Positions 40,236 to 49,015 of a DNA stretch of 62,363 bases are shown one piece after another. Position numbers and translations under genes: made by a program. The DNA is from Thiogranum sp. GTDB lineage: Bacteria; Pseudomonadota; Gammaproteobacteria; DSM-19610. The stretch spans positions 1 to 62,363 of the forward strand of contig JASBST010000061.1 of NCBI GenBank assembly GCA_030148775.1, given 5' to 3'. The notes beneath the pieces were generated by a model. It was not told the origin of the DNA and made no database searches. It worked only from the letters and a program-made list of their open reading frames with translations. Each line of letters opens with the position of its first letter. Within the stretch, counting starts at the first letter, position 1.

Positions 40236-41825
40236 TCAGACCTCTAGCTCCTCGCCCGAGGCCGCCCGCGCCGCCCCGGCCGCAGGGAGGAACTCGATCA
40301 GCGAATGCCCGGTCATCTCGCCGGGCTGACTCAACCCCATGACGGCTATCAACGAGGGAACGACATCGGCCAGCACGCCTTCTTGCAGCTGTGCCGGCCT
40401 GCCGATATAGAGCAGCGGTACCGGATTGGACGTATGCGCGGTATGGGCCTGGCCGGTTTTCTTGCCGCGCATCTGTTCGGCATTGCCGTGATCGGCCGTG
40501 ATCAACGCTTCCCCACCGGCCGCTTCGAGCGCGGCGGCGATACGCCCGAGACTCTCGTCTATCGCTTCGATTGCACGCACAGCGGCGGGGAAATTACCGG
40601 TATGCCCTACCATATCGGGATTGGCGTAATTACAAACGATGACGTCGTATTTGCCACTCCCGATGGCCTCGACCAGGCGGTCGGTCACTTCGCCTGCGCT
40701 CATCTCGGGCTGCAGATCATAGGTAGCCACCAGCGGCGAAGGCACCAGAATCCTCTCTTCGCCCTCGAACGGCTCTTCGACCCCACCATTGAAAAAGAAG
40801 GTGACGTGGGCGTATTTCTCCGTCTCGGCCAGCCGCAGCTGGCGCAACCCCAGGCCCGCGGCATACTCGCCGAACACGTTCTGTAAACGCTCCGGTGGGA
40901 ACGCGACGGGGATATCAAACTCGGAATTGTATTCCGTGAGGCTGACAAAGCGCCGTAAGCGCGGCACGGCCTTGCGTTCAAAACCGTCGAACGCGGGTTC
41001 GATGAAAGGCCGCGTGATCTGGCGCGCACGATCGGAACGGAAATTCATGAAGACGACGACGTCATCGTCCTGCACGCACACCGGCGCCGCGCCCTGGGCG
41101 GCGATGCGCGTGGCCTTGACGAATTCATCCCCCTCGCCGCGCGCATAGGCCATTTCCAGGCCGGCCATGGCGTCGGCCGCCTGATAGTCGGCTTCGCCGC
41201 GCATGATCAGGTCATACGCCGCCTGCACGCGCGGCCAGCGGTGGTCACGATCCATGGCGTAATAGCGCCCTATCATCGACGCGAAACAACCGCCGCCCAA
41301 TTCGCGAAATTTATCCTCCATCGCCTGAATCGACGCCGCCGCGCTGCGCGGCGCAGTATCGCGCCCATCCAGAAACGCATGCAGATAAACGTTGTCGGCG
41401 CCGCGCTCCACCGCCAGCTGCACCATCGCGTGGATGTGCTCTTCGTGGCTATGCACACCGCCCGGAGACAACAGGCCGATGACGTGTACCGCGCTATCGG
41501 CCGCCAGCGCCTGATCCACCGCATCGGTGAGCGTGGCATTGGTGAAAAACGAACCGGTCTTGATGGAACGGCTGACGCGGGTGAACTCCTGGTAGACCAC
41601 GCGACCGGCCCCCATGTTGAGATGCCCGACCTCGGAGTTGCCCATCTGCTCACCGGGCAAACCGACCGAGGCACCGGAGGTGCGGATAAAACTATGCGGA
41701 TATTGCCGCCATAACCGTTCCCAATGGGGTTTATGCGCGGCCGCTATGGCATTGTCGTCCGTGTCTTCGCTATAACCCCATCCGTCCAGGATGATCAGCG
41801 CGACAGGCTTGGCGAGAGTTGACAT
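40236..41825 (-). CDS. gpmI: 2,3-bisphosphoglycerate-independent phosphoglycerate mutase
   Basis: Manganese-dependent glycolytic enzyme interconverting 3- and 2-phosphoglycerate. It has 529 residues. The metal-binding LIILDGWGY begins at residue 10, the phospho-acceptor Ser64 is in [12 protein letters not shown], and [12 protein letters not shown] and [11 protein letters not shown] hold further metal ligands. It leads the minus-strand gpmI-envC-ctpA-yibQ-DJ-1 run and diverges from the ArsR regulator across 211 bases. Confidence 0.96.
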   Translation of the reverse strand: MSTLAKPVALIILDGWGYSEDTDDNAIAAAHKPHWERLWRQYPHSFIRTSGASVGLPGEQMGNSEVGHLNMGAGRVVYQEFTRVSRSIKTGSFFTNATLTDAVDQALAADSAVHVIGLLSPGGVHSHEEHIHAMVQLAVERGADNVYLHAFLDGRDTAPRSAAASIQAMEDKFRELGGGCFASMIGRYYAMDRDHRWPRVQAAYDLIMRGEADYQAADAMAGLEMAYARGEGDEFVKATRIAAQGAAPVCVQDDDVVVFMNFRSDRARQITRPFIEPAFDGFERKAVPRLRRFVSLTEYNSEFDIPVAFPPERLQNVFGEYAAGLGLRQLRLAETEKYAHVTFFFNGGVEEPFEGEERILVPSPLVATYDLQPEMSAGEVTDRLVEAIGSGKYDVIVCNYANPDMVGHTGNFPAAVRAIEAIDESLGRIAAALEAAGGEALITADHGNAEQMRGKKTGQAHTAHTSNPVPLLYIGRPAQLQEGVLADVVPSLIAVMGLSQPGEMTGHSLIEFLPAAGAARAASGEELEV

Positions 41826-41948
41826 AACTTCAAAGACTTTGTGTGCAGCGTCCGTATTTTAGACTGATTCTAACCTGAAAGGCCGGGCGACTCCACGCCG
41901 TTTCCGGCACAGGCGGCAAATAGCGCTTTCTTCAATGGCGTATTATTG

Positions 41949-42000
41949 TATAATGTTTTGATTATAAAGGGCAGGGGCTCCAGCTCGCAAAACCCTTTAT
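41949..42000 (+). promoter_or_regulatory. Promoter -10 box and adjacent inverted repeat before the ArsR-type gene
   Basis: A perfect TATAAT lies at 41949-41954; a -35 candidate (TTTCTT, 41927-41932) is poor. Starting about ten bases after the -10 box is an 8-base perfect inverted repeat, ATAAAGGG at 41964-41971 and CCCTTTAT at 41993-42000, 21 bases apart. It would form a hairpin at the very start of the messenger or serve as an operator for the dimeric regulator encoded next. Confidence 0.5.
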
Positions 42001-42036
42001 TAGTTTGGCCAATCCCTCAACAGCGTAGGTAGACTG

Positions 42037-42366
42037 ATGGCGGTAGTTGCTGTAGGTGAAAATATGCTGATTACGCGCGACGAAGATATCGCCCGCGCAT
42101 CCCGTTCGCTTAAGGCGATGTCCCATCCCCTGCGTCTGAAAATTCTCTGCACGCTCGGAGACCAGGAGGTCAGCGTGCAGGACATCGTTGAGCATGTAGG
42201 AACGTCGCAAAGTAATATTTCGCAACATCTGGCGATTCTGCGCGACAAAGGCATCCTGGCCTCGCGCAAGGACGCCAATCGGGTCTATTATAGAGTCAGT
42301 GATTCGCGCACGTTGCGCCTGATCGGCATGATGCGCGAAGTCTTCTGTACCCTGGAACACGCCTGA
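42037..42366 (+). CDS. ArsR/SmtB-family transcriptional regulator
   Basis: 109-residue winged-helix regulator. The family pattern is clear: LKAMSHPLRLKILCTLGDQEVSVQDIV, the recognition helix GTSQSNISQHLAILRDKGIL and the wing ASRKDANRVYYRVSD. The ELCV(C)DL metal-binding motif typical of ArsR is absent (EVSVQDIV instead), so it may respond to something other than arsenite or zinc. ATG at 42064 is an alternative start. It sits 33 bases before a rhodanese gene; such pairs are common in sulfur- or redox-responsive control. Confidence 0.85.
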   Translation: MAVVAVGENMLITRDEDIARASRSLKAMSHPLRLKILCTLGDQEVSVQDIVEHVGTSQSNISQHLAILRDKGILASRKDANRVYYRVSDSRTLRLIGMMREVFCTLEHA

Positions 42367-42399
42367 GCCTTTAAACCCCCTGTATTTCGGAGGAAATGC

Positions 42400-42831
42400 G
42401 TGGACTTCGCCCGCATTATCGAATTCACCGGCAACCACCCGTTTCTTGTACTGGCTTTTCTGGGCACCCTGGCGGCCCTGGTTTTCAGCGAACTACGGCG
42501 CCGCGTCAGCGGCATGCCCGTGCTCGGGCCGATCGATGCCACACGGCTGAGCAATCGGGAAAACGCGGTGTTTCTCGACGTGCGTGAAGAAGGGGAGTAC
42601 AAAGGCGGCCATATTCCGCAGGCCATACATATACCCTACAGACAGCTCGCCGAACGTATCAATGAACTGAACCGCTTCAAGGATGGGCCGGTCATCGCCT
42701 ATTGTCGTTCGGGCGCGCGCTCGGGCAGCATCGGCGGCCTGATGAAAAAAAATGGATTTGAAAAGGTGTACAATCTGGGCGGCGGTATCGCGGCATGGCA
42801 AAGCGCCAATATGCCTGTAACAAAAAAATAG
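42400..42831 (+). CDS. Membrane-anchored rhodanese (YibN-like)
   Basis: 143 residues from a GTG at 42400 that follows a strong GGAGGAAA ribosome site. One membrane helix (about 15-33) precedes a rhodanese domain with LDVREEGEYKGGHI and the active-site loop CRSGARSG, whose cysteine would carry persulfide. This is the arrangement of E. coli YibN, which lies before grxC-secB-gpsA; here grxC is missing. Confidence 0.88.
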   Translation: MDFARIIEFTGNHPFLVLAFLGTLAALVFSELRRRVSGMPVLGPIDATRLSNRENAVFLDVREEGEYKGGHIPQAIHIPYRQLAERINELNRFKDGPVIAYCRSGARSGSIGGLMKKNGFEKVYNLGGGIAAWQSANMPVTKK

Positions 42832-42904
42832 GCGCCAGGGGGCCATGATCCACGAGATTGGCTTCCTTGATGCCCGATCTCACCAGCAATCACACAGGCT
42901 TTCT

Positions 42905-43366
42905 ATGAACGAAAACACACAAGGGGTCGCAGAGGACAACGAAACGAAGTTTGCGATCCTACGCATCTATCTGAAGGACGTATCGTTTGAAACCCCGAAT
43001 TCACCGGCGATTTTTCAGGGAGAGTATAACCCGGAAATTAAGCTGGAACTGAATACAAGCCTTAAAGAAATTGAGCAGTTTATTTTTGAAGTCGTGTTAA
43101 CAATTACCGTCATCGCACGAGTGAGCGACAAAGTCGCTTTCCTTGCGGAAGTGCAGCAAGCTGGGCTATTTCATATTGAAGGCTTCGAAACCGAGCGCTT
43201 TGAATCCATGACCGGCGCCTATTGCCCTCACAACCTTTATCCATACGCTCGCGAAGCAATTTCGGACCTTGTTGCTAAAGGAGGATTCCCCCAGCTACTG
43301 CTGGCTCCCCTGAATTTCAAAGAGATTCACGAAAACAGGCTACTATATAGCCAATCCGTTCAATAG
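42905..43366 (+). CDS. secB: Protein-export chaperone SecB
   Basis: Tetrameric cytoplasmic chaperone that holds preproteins unfolded for SecA. I use the ATG at 42905, giving 153 residues. ILRIYLKDVSFETPNSP, FEVVLTITV, QAGLFHIEGF, YCPHNLYPYAREAIS and GGFPQLLLAPLNF are all diagnostic. Codon use is somewhat more AT-rich than in its neighbours. It lies between the rhodanese gene and gpsA. Confidence 0.95.
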   Translation: MNENTQGVAEDNETKFAILRIYLKDVSFETPNSPAIFQGEYNPEIKLELNTSLKEIEQFIFEVVLTITVIARVSDKVAFLAEVQQAGLFHIEGFETERFESMTGAYCPHNLYPYAREAISDLVAKGGFPQLLLAPLNFKEIHENRLLYSQSVQ

Positions 43367-43414
43367 CCTGTGTCCGGTATGCTGTCCGCCGCTCAATATT
43401 CGGGATAAGCGACG

Positions 43415-44419
43415 ATGACTCGCATTCGGATCAGTATACTAGGCGCTGGTTCTTGGGGCACAGCCCTAGCAACGCTACTGGCCAGGAATGGCCATACCGT
43501 GCGGCTATGGGATCGGGACAGCCAACATATCGAGTCCCTTAAGCGTGTACGCCAGAATCGGCGCCATCTGCCTGGCATCCCGCTATCGGAGCGCATAACT
43601 CCTGAGATCAATCTAAGTGCCGCACTGGAGGATAGCCAGTATGTACTTGTGGTCACTCCCAGCAGTGGCTTTCGTGATATCTTAAAAAAGACGCGGCAGT
43701 ATTTGGGCGTGGATTTCAATCTGATATGGGCCAGCAAAGGACTGGAGCCCGGCAGCGGCAAGTTCCTGCATCAGGTGGTGGACGAGGAATTGCCCGGTCA
43801 TCACGCCATTGCTGCCCTTTCCGGTCCCAGTTTTGCCACTGAAGTCGCGCGCGGGCTGCCCACGGCGGTCACGGTCGCTTCCAGAAACGCCGCCTACGCG
43901 AAAGCCGTGGTCAAGCTGTTTCATTGCCCCCAATTCCGCGCGTATACGAGCGAGGATATTATTGGCGTGGAACTGGGCGGTTCGATCAAGAACGTGCTGG
44001 CCATCGCCGCCGGCATTTCCGACGGCATGGGCTATGGCGCCAACGCGCGCGCCGCGCTCATCACCCGCGGGCTGGCGGAAATCATGCGCCTGGGCACACA
44101 CCTTGGCGGATTGCGCGAGACCTTCATGGGCTTGGCAGGGCTCGGTGATCTGGTGTTGACCTGCACCGACGATCAGTCGCGAAACCGGCGCCTCGGACTG
44201 GCGTTGGGGCGCGGCAAAGCGCTCGAGCAGGCCGTGGCCGATATCGGTCAGGCGATCGAGGGGTTGCACACCGCGAAGGAACTGGCCGCGCTGGCCGAAA
44301 CCCACCGGGTCGAGATGCCGATCACCGGACAGGTCAAACGCGTTCTGTTTGACCACGAGCCACCGGTCAGCGCCGTGGAAAATCTGCTCACCCGCGAACC
44401 CAAGCCCGAAACGAGCTGA
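43415..44419 (+). CDS. gpsA: Glycerol-3-phosphate dehydrogenase [NAD(P)+]
   Basis: Makes sn-glycerol-3-phosphate for phospholipids from dihydroxyacetone phosphate. 334 residues, with the NAD-binding GAGSWGTALA at the N-terminus, the catalytic-lysine region in VELGGSIKNVLAIAAGI, and the GLAGLGDLVLTCTDDQSRNR substrate segment. The order secB-gpsA is conserved. It converges on trmL with a 33-base gap. Confidence 0.96.
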   Translation: MTRIRISILGAGSWGTALATLLARNGHTVRLWDRDSQHIESLKRVRQNRRHLPGIPLSERITPEINLSAALEDSQYVLVVTPSSGFRDILKKTRQYLGVDFNLIWASKGLEPGSGKFLHQVVDEELPGHHAIAALSGPSFATEVARGLPTAVTVASRNAAYAKAVVKLFHCPQFRAYTSEDIIGVELGGSIKNVLAIAAGISDGMGYGANARAALITRGLAEIMRLGTHLGGLRETFMGLAGLGDLVLTCTDDQSRNRRLGLALGRGKALEQAVADIGQAIEGLHTAKELAALAETHRVEMPITGQVKRVLFDHEPPVSAVENLLTREPKPETS

Positions 44420-44452
44420 GCGCGCCGTACGGGACTGCGTGTGCATGAATAC

Positions 44453-44914
44453 TCATGCGCCGCCGGCGAAACGCTGCTGCCGCCAGGCCTCGTAGACCAT
44501 CACCGCGACGGCGTTGGAGAGATTCAGGCTGCGGCTGTGCGCCTGCATCGGCAAACGCAAGACCTGGTCGCCCAGCGATTCCAGCAGCGGTTGCGGCAGG
44601 CCGCGGGTTTCCGGCCCGAATAATAGCGCATCGCCGGGTTGATAGGCGATGTCGGTATAGAGGCGTCGGCCTCGCGTCGACAGCGCCCAGATGCGCGCAG
44701 GCGCGACGGCGGCATGAAAGGCATCGAGCGAATCGTGGCTGTCCACGCTGGCCCATTCGCGGTAATCCAGCCCGGCCCGGCGCAGCCGACTGTCATCCAT
44801 CTCGAACCCCAACGGCTGGATGAGATGAAGCGAGTTGCCGGTATTGGCGCAAAGACGGATCACGTTGCCCGTGTTGGGCGGAATTTCCGGTTGGAAGAGC
44901 ACGATATGAAACAT
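44453..44914 (-). CDS. trmL: tRNA (cytidine/uridine-34-2'-O)-methyltransferase
   Basis: SPOUT-fold methyltransferase for the wobble nucleotide of leucine tRNAs. I start at the ATG at 44912-44914 (MFHIVLFQPEIPPNTGN), giving 153 residues, the usual length; the longer upstream frame lacks family sequence. RLCANTG, LFGPETRGLP and the C-terminal knot segment RSLNLSNAVAVMVYEAWRQ identify it. It is close to gpsA in E. coli too. Confidence 0.93.
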   Translation of the reverse strand: MFHIVLFQPEIPPNTGNVIRLCANTGNSLHLIQPLGFEMDDSRLRRAGLDYREWASVDSHDSLDAFHAAVAPARIWALSTRGRRLYTDIAYQPGDALLFGPETRGLPQPLLESLGDQVLRLPMQAHSRSLNLSNAVAVMVYEAWRQQRFAGGA

Positions 44915-45006
44915 GCTAACAGTGTAACGCGAGCCGCAACCCGCTCCCACCACCGCGGTGCGGCGCGCTTTTCTTTCCGCTCCGCTTGAGTTCAAATACA
45001 CAACCA

Positions 45007-45960
45007 ATGACGACTTCCAATTCCACGCTCGGCGTCGATTTCTGCGGCCTGAAACTGGCCTCGCCCCTGGTCTTGCTTTCGGGCTGCGTGGGTTTTGGCG
45101 AGGAGTACACCCGCGTGAAGGGTTTTTCCAATCGGGACGTGGGCGCCATTTGTCTTAAAGGAACCACGCTGGCACCGCGCCTGGGCAACCAGCCCCACCG
45201 CGTCTACGAAACGCCGGCCGGCATGCTCAACGCAATCGGCCTGCAAAACCCCGGTGTCGATCACGTGGTGGATGAGATACTGCCAATGCTCGACTTCGCC
45301 GAGACACGCTTCATCGCCAATGTTTCCGGTTCGACGGTCGAGGAGTATCACGCGGTCACGCGACGTTTCGACGACTCGCCCATCGACGCGATCGAGATCA
45401 ATATTTCCTGTCCCAACGTCAAAGAGGGCGGCGTGGCCTTCGGCAACGACCCCGACATGTCGGCACGGGTGGTGGCGGCGTGCCGCAGCGCCACCGACAA
45501 ACCCCTGATCACCAAGCTGTCGCCCAATCAGACCGACATCGCCGAAAACGCGCGTCGTTGTATCGACGCCGGCAGCGACGGCTTCGCCGTGATCAATACG
45601 CTGATGGGAATGGCGATCGACAGCGAAACCCGCCGACCGGTCATCGGCAACAACCAGGCCGGCCTATCGGGCCCGGCTATCAAACCCATCGCCCTGCTTA
45701 AAGTGCATCAGGTTTACCAGGTTTGTAAGCCGCACGGCATACCCATTATCGGCCAGGGCGGAATCGCCAGCGCGACCGATGCCATCGAGTTTCTGCTGGC
45801 CGGCGCCGCCACTGTCGGCATCGGCACCGCGCTGTTCTATGATCCGCTGGTCTGCCAACGCATCAACGCCGGTATCCTCGCCTATCTGCAACGCCATAAT
45901 CTTTCCAATACCGCTGCCCTGACCGGCGCGCTGGAGCTCAACGGCCCCAGCGCCTGCTAA
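45007..45960 (+). CDS. Dihydroorotate dehydrogenase, type 1B-like catalytic subunit
   Basis: FMN enzyme of pyrimidine synthesis. From the ATG at 45007 it has 317 residues. The catalytic cysteine lies in NISCPNVKEGG, typical of class 1, rather than the serine of class 2 PyrD that is common in gammaproteobacteria. TKLSPNQTDI, GLSGPAIKP, IGQGGI and GTALFYDP form the barrel's FMN site. Type 1B enzymes normally work with the electron-transfer subunit PyrK, which is not encoded nearby. It diverges from trmL. Related dihydropyrimidine dehydrogenases share this domain, so substrate identity is moderately certain. Confidence 0.85.
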   Translation: MTTSNSTLGVDFCGLKLASPLVLLSGCVGFGEEYTRVKGFSNRDVGAICLKGTTLAPRLGNQPHRVYETPAGMLNAIGLQNPGVDHVVDEILPMLDFAETRFIANVSGSTVEEYHAVTRRFDDSPIDAIEINISCPNVKEGGVAFGNDPDMSARVVAACRSATDKPLITKLSPNQTDIAENARRCIDAGSDGFAVINTLMGMAIDSETRRPVIGNNQAGLSGPAIKPIALLKVHQVYQVCKPHGIPIIGQGGIASATDAIEFLLAGAATVGIGTALFYDPLVCQRINAGILAYLQRHNLSNTAALTGALELNGPSAC

Positions 45961-45967
45961 AGCTCCC

Positions 45968-46024
45968 AACCGTGCCTGGCGTGCTAATTGCTTGATTAGC
46001 GTTGCCTCTTGGCCAGGAACGGTT
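45968..46024 (+). promoter_or_regulatory. Nested long inverted repeat upstream of the pilus operon
   Basis: Arms of 13 bases (45968-45980 and 46012-46024) pair at 12 positions; they enclose a second perfect palindrome GCTAAT-N6-ATTAGC (45983-46000). Four T residues overlap and follow the right arm, and the mshM-like start codon is only 8 bases on. It could terminate pyrD transcription, attenuate the pilus operon, or bind a regulator. Confidence 0.6.
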
Positions 46025-46031
46025 TTCTGAC

Positions 46032-47393
46032 ATGTATAACGAGCACTTTGGCTTCGCCAGCGCGCCTTTTCGCCTGCTGCCGGACACCGGGCGTTTTTTC
46101 GCCGGCGGTCAGCGCGCCGCCGTTCTCGATACCCTGCTCTATGCGATCAGCGCGGGCGAAGGCGTGATCAAGGTGACCGGAGAAGTGGGCAGCGGCAAGA
46201 CCACTTTGTGCCGCATGCTGCAGATGCGGTTACCGGCCAAGGTCGTCAGCGTCTACCTGGATAATCCACGCCTCGATGCCGGCGAACTGATGCAGGCGAT
46301 TGCGCTGGAATTGCGATTACCGCTGAGCGCACAGGCTACGTCGTACCAACTGCACCGACAGATACAAACGCATCTGCTGGAAGTCCACCGTCAGGGCCGC
46401 CAGGTGGTGGTGTTTGTCGAAGAGGCGCAGCAGATGCCGCTGGAGTCGCTGGAGGCACTGCGCCTGTTGTCCAACCTCGAAACCAGCCACGCCAAGCTGC
46501 TGCAGCTGGTGCTGTTCGGCCAGCCGGAATTCGATCTCTACCTTCAGCAGCACGCGGTCCGCCAGTTCAAGGATCGCGTCAGCCACAGCTTTCACCTGCG
46601 TGCCCTAACCCGGGCGCAGGTACGCGACTATCTTCACTTTCGCCTGCAGCGCGCCGGCTATACCGGTGCGTCCTTGTTCACCGCTGCGGCCTGCCGGCAA
46701 CTGGCCTGGTCCTCGCGCGGGCTCATCCGCCGTCTGCACCTACTCGCGGATAAAGCCTTGCTGGCGGCGTTCGCCGACGGCAGGACGCGCGTGGGCTGGC
46801 GCGACGTGCGGCGCGCCCGCGACGACGACCGGCCGCCCGCGAGCGGATTGGTGCGCCGTTTCGCCCCACACGGGCTGGTGCCCGGCTTACTGGCGGGCCT
46901 GAGCCTGGCACTCGGCATCAGCGGATACGGTTGGCTGCCGAGTGCCAACGACAACCCAGTGCCGGAACCACATAGTCAAAAAATTGACGAACTCAGGGCC
47001 GTCGCGCAACAGATACATCCGGCGGCCGGGGTGAGGCAAGTGTCCGCGCGCCTGCAGGCAACCCGGGAATGGCTTGCACAAACCCAACGGGGATTCACCA
47101 TCCAATTGCTGCTGAGCCATGACGACGATTTGGGGAAACTTGAAAAGCTGTTTGAAAACAAGGCCTATCAAACACTGTTGAGCGACTTGTATTTACTCCG
47201 CAGTCGCGTGAAAGGCGCACCGCGCTGGAGCCTGATGTATGGGAGCTTCGCCAGCAGATCGAAAGCTTTACAGCAAATGGCCGCTTTACCAGAGAGCGTA
47301 CGCCGTCAACGGCCGTACCTGCGCTCGATCGCAACGCTGCGGGCGCAACATCAGGCGGCCGGACAAGAGTCGCAGAGGGATCTACAGGGATGA
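46032..47393 (+). CDS. MshM/ExeA-like AAA ATPase with C-terminal SPOR-like region
   Basis: 453-residue ATPase of the ExeA/GspA/MshM family, which helps assemble secretins through the peptidoglycan. MYNEHFGFASAPFRLLPD is the family's start. Walker A GEVGSGKTT is near residue 50, Walker B VVFVEEAQQ near 133, and a sensor region QLVLFGQPEF follows. A membrane helix (about 285-303) leads to a periplasmic tail whose last 70 residues (LMYGSFASRSKALQQM) resemble a SPOR glycan-binding domain. It is the first gene of the operon and overlaps the secretin gene by 4 bases. Confidence 0.85.
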   Translation: MYNEHFGFASAPFRLLPDTGRFFAGGQRAAVLDTLLYAISAGEGVIKVTGEVGSGKTTLCRMLQMRLPAKVVSVYLDNPRLDAGELMQAIALELRLPLSAQATSYQLHRQIQTHLLEVHRQGRQVVVFVEEAQQMPLESLEALRLLSNLETSHAKLLQLVLFGQPEFDLYLQQHAVRQFKDRVSHSFHLRALTRAQVRDYLHFRLQRAGYTGASLFTAAACRQLAWSSRGLIRRLHLLADKALLAAFADGRTRVGWRDVRRARDDDRPPASGLVRRFAPHGLVPGLLAGLSLALGISGYGWLPSANDNPVPEPHSQKIDELRAVAQQIHPAAGVRQVSARLQATREWLAQTQRGFTIQLLLSHDDDLGKLEKLFENKAYQTLLSDLYLLRSRVKGAPRWSLMYGSFASRSKALQQMAALPESVRRQRPYLRSIATLRAQHQAAGQESQRDLQG

Positions 47394-49015
47394 AATTACA
47401 ACGTTTAACGGTGCTGGTGCTATTTGTGCTGCCGGCGGCTTGCATGCAGACGCCGCAACGCCCGTCGTCCGGACATCTGACGACGACCGACCGTGTCGAT
47501 AGCGGGCACTTGACCCGGGATATACCCGCGCCGGTGATGCAGGCGCCAGTGGTGCCGGAACCGGTACCGGCGGTAGCCCAGGAGACCTTCAGCGTGGTGG
47601 TCACCGACGTACCGCTCGATCAGCTGTTATTCGGTCTGGCACGCGATGCCAAGATCAATGTCGACGTCCACCCCGGGCTTTCGGGGCACGTCACGCTGAA
47701 CGCCATCGATCAGACGCTGCTGCAAATCCTCGATCGTATCGCCGCCCAGGTACCGATCCGTTACCGCTTCGAAGACAACCTGCTGGTGGTGGAACCCGAT
47801 CAGCCTTATCTGCGCAGTTACTATATTGACTATGTCAATCTGACCCGCAGCAGCACCACCGTAAACAGTATATCGACGCAAATCGCCACCACCGGCGGCT
47901 CCGCGGTACAGGGCGCTTCGGGCGGCGGGTCCTCAGCGGGGGACGGCAATAACTCAAGCACCTCGGTACGCAGCGCCTCGGACAACCAGTTCTGGGCCGA
48001 CCTCAAGAAGAATATCGCCGGCATGCTGGGTCTGGGCGATGCCGATACCGGCGCCGAAGTTGCGGTGATCGTGAGCTCCGAGACCGGGCTGTTGACCGTG
48101 CGCGCCACCCACAAACAGCATCGCGTAATCCAGGAATATCTCGACCGGTTGATGCACAGTGCCAAACGCCAGGTGTTGATCGAAGCCACGGTCGTCGAAG
48201 TCGACCTGAACAAGAACTATCAGTTCGGCGTCGACTGGTCGGCGCTCAACGACAAAGGTACGGGCTTCAGTTTCAATCAGGCGCTGGTAGGCAGCAGCCT
48301 GAACTCGCCTCCCGTGTTTACGATCGATTACGCCAGTAGCAGCAGCTGGGGTTCGATCGCCAGCACAGTAAAAATGCTGCAGGAGTTCGGCAATGTGAAA
48401 GTCCTGTCGAGCCCGAAAATCATGGCCATCAACAATCAAACCGCCCTGCTCAAGGTGGTCGACAACGTGGTCTACTTCACTATCGAGTCCGACACTGTGG
48501 TCAACAGTAACGCGCCCGGTGTGACCACCTTCACCACGACACCACACACCGTCGCCGTCGGGTTCTTCATGTCGGTTACGCCGCAGATCAGCCGCGAAGA
48601 CGCGGTGATTCTCAACGTACGCCCGACCATCTCCCGCGTGACCGGCTTTGTCAACGACCCCAATCCCCAGCTTGCACAGAGCAATGTGGAAAGCCGCATA
48701 CCCCAGATCCAGGTGCGGGAGATGGAATCGGTACTGCGCGTGCGCAGCGGCCAGATGGCCGTGCTGGGCGGATTGATTCAGGACAGTGTCGATCTCAATG
48801 ACAAGGGCATTCCCGGTTTGAGCGCGCTGGAAGTACTCGGCGATGCGTTCACGTTTCGCAACAACCGGCACAAGAAATCGGAATTGGTTATTTTTCTGCG
48901 TCCCCGTGTGGTCGCCAGCATCGATCAGCCACTGGACGTGTATTCGGACTATCTGCCGGATCCCGCCGCACCGCTGGGCCCGCGACGTGCCAGTGAACAG
49001 GAGAGTTGGAATTGA
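47390..49015 (+). CDS. MshL-like secretin (outer-membrane pore), lipoprotein
   Basis: 541-residue outer-membrane secretin. A lipobox (LPAAC) marks lipidation near residue 18. An N0-type short domain (SVVVTDVPLDQLLFGLARDAKINVDVHPG) is followed by an N1-like segment, a Gly/Ser-rich linker and the secretin domain with VLIEATVVEVDLNKNYQFGVDW, VKVLSSPKIMAINNQTALLKV and MAVLGGLIQDSV. The layout is that of MshL/PilQ. A second lipoprotein gene that may be another secretin starts at 62255. Confidence 0.88.
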   Translation: MKLQRLTVLVLFVLPAACMQTPQRPSSGHLTTTDRVDSGHLTRDIPAPVMQAPVVPEPVPAVAQETFSVVVTDVPLDQLLFGLARDAKINVDVHPGLSGHVTLNAIDQTLLQILDRIAAQVPIRYRFEDNLLVVEPDQPYLRSYYIDYVNLTRSSTTVNSISTQIATTGGSAVQGASGGGSSAGDGNNSSTSVRSASDNQFWADLKKNIAGMLGLGDADTGAEVAVIVSSETGLLTVRATHKQHRVIQEYLDRLMHSAKRQVLIEATVVEVDLNKNYQFGVDWSALNDKGTGFSFNQALVGSSLNSPPVFTIDYASSSSWGSIASTVKMLQEFGNVKVLSSPKIMAINNQTALLKVVDNVVYFTIESDTVVNSNAPGVTTFTTTPHTVAVGFFMSVTPQISREDAVILNVRPTISRVTGFVNDPNPQLAQSNVESRIPQIQVREMESVLRVRSGQMAVLGGLIQDSVDLNDKGIPGLSALEVLGDAFTFRNNRHKKSELVIFLRPRVVASIDQPLDVYSDYLPDPAAPLGPRRASEQESWN

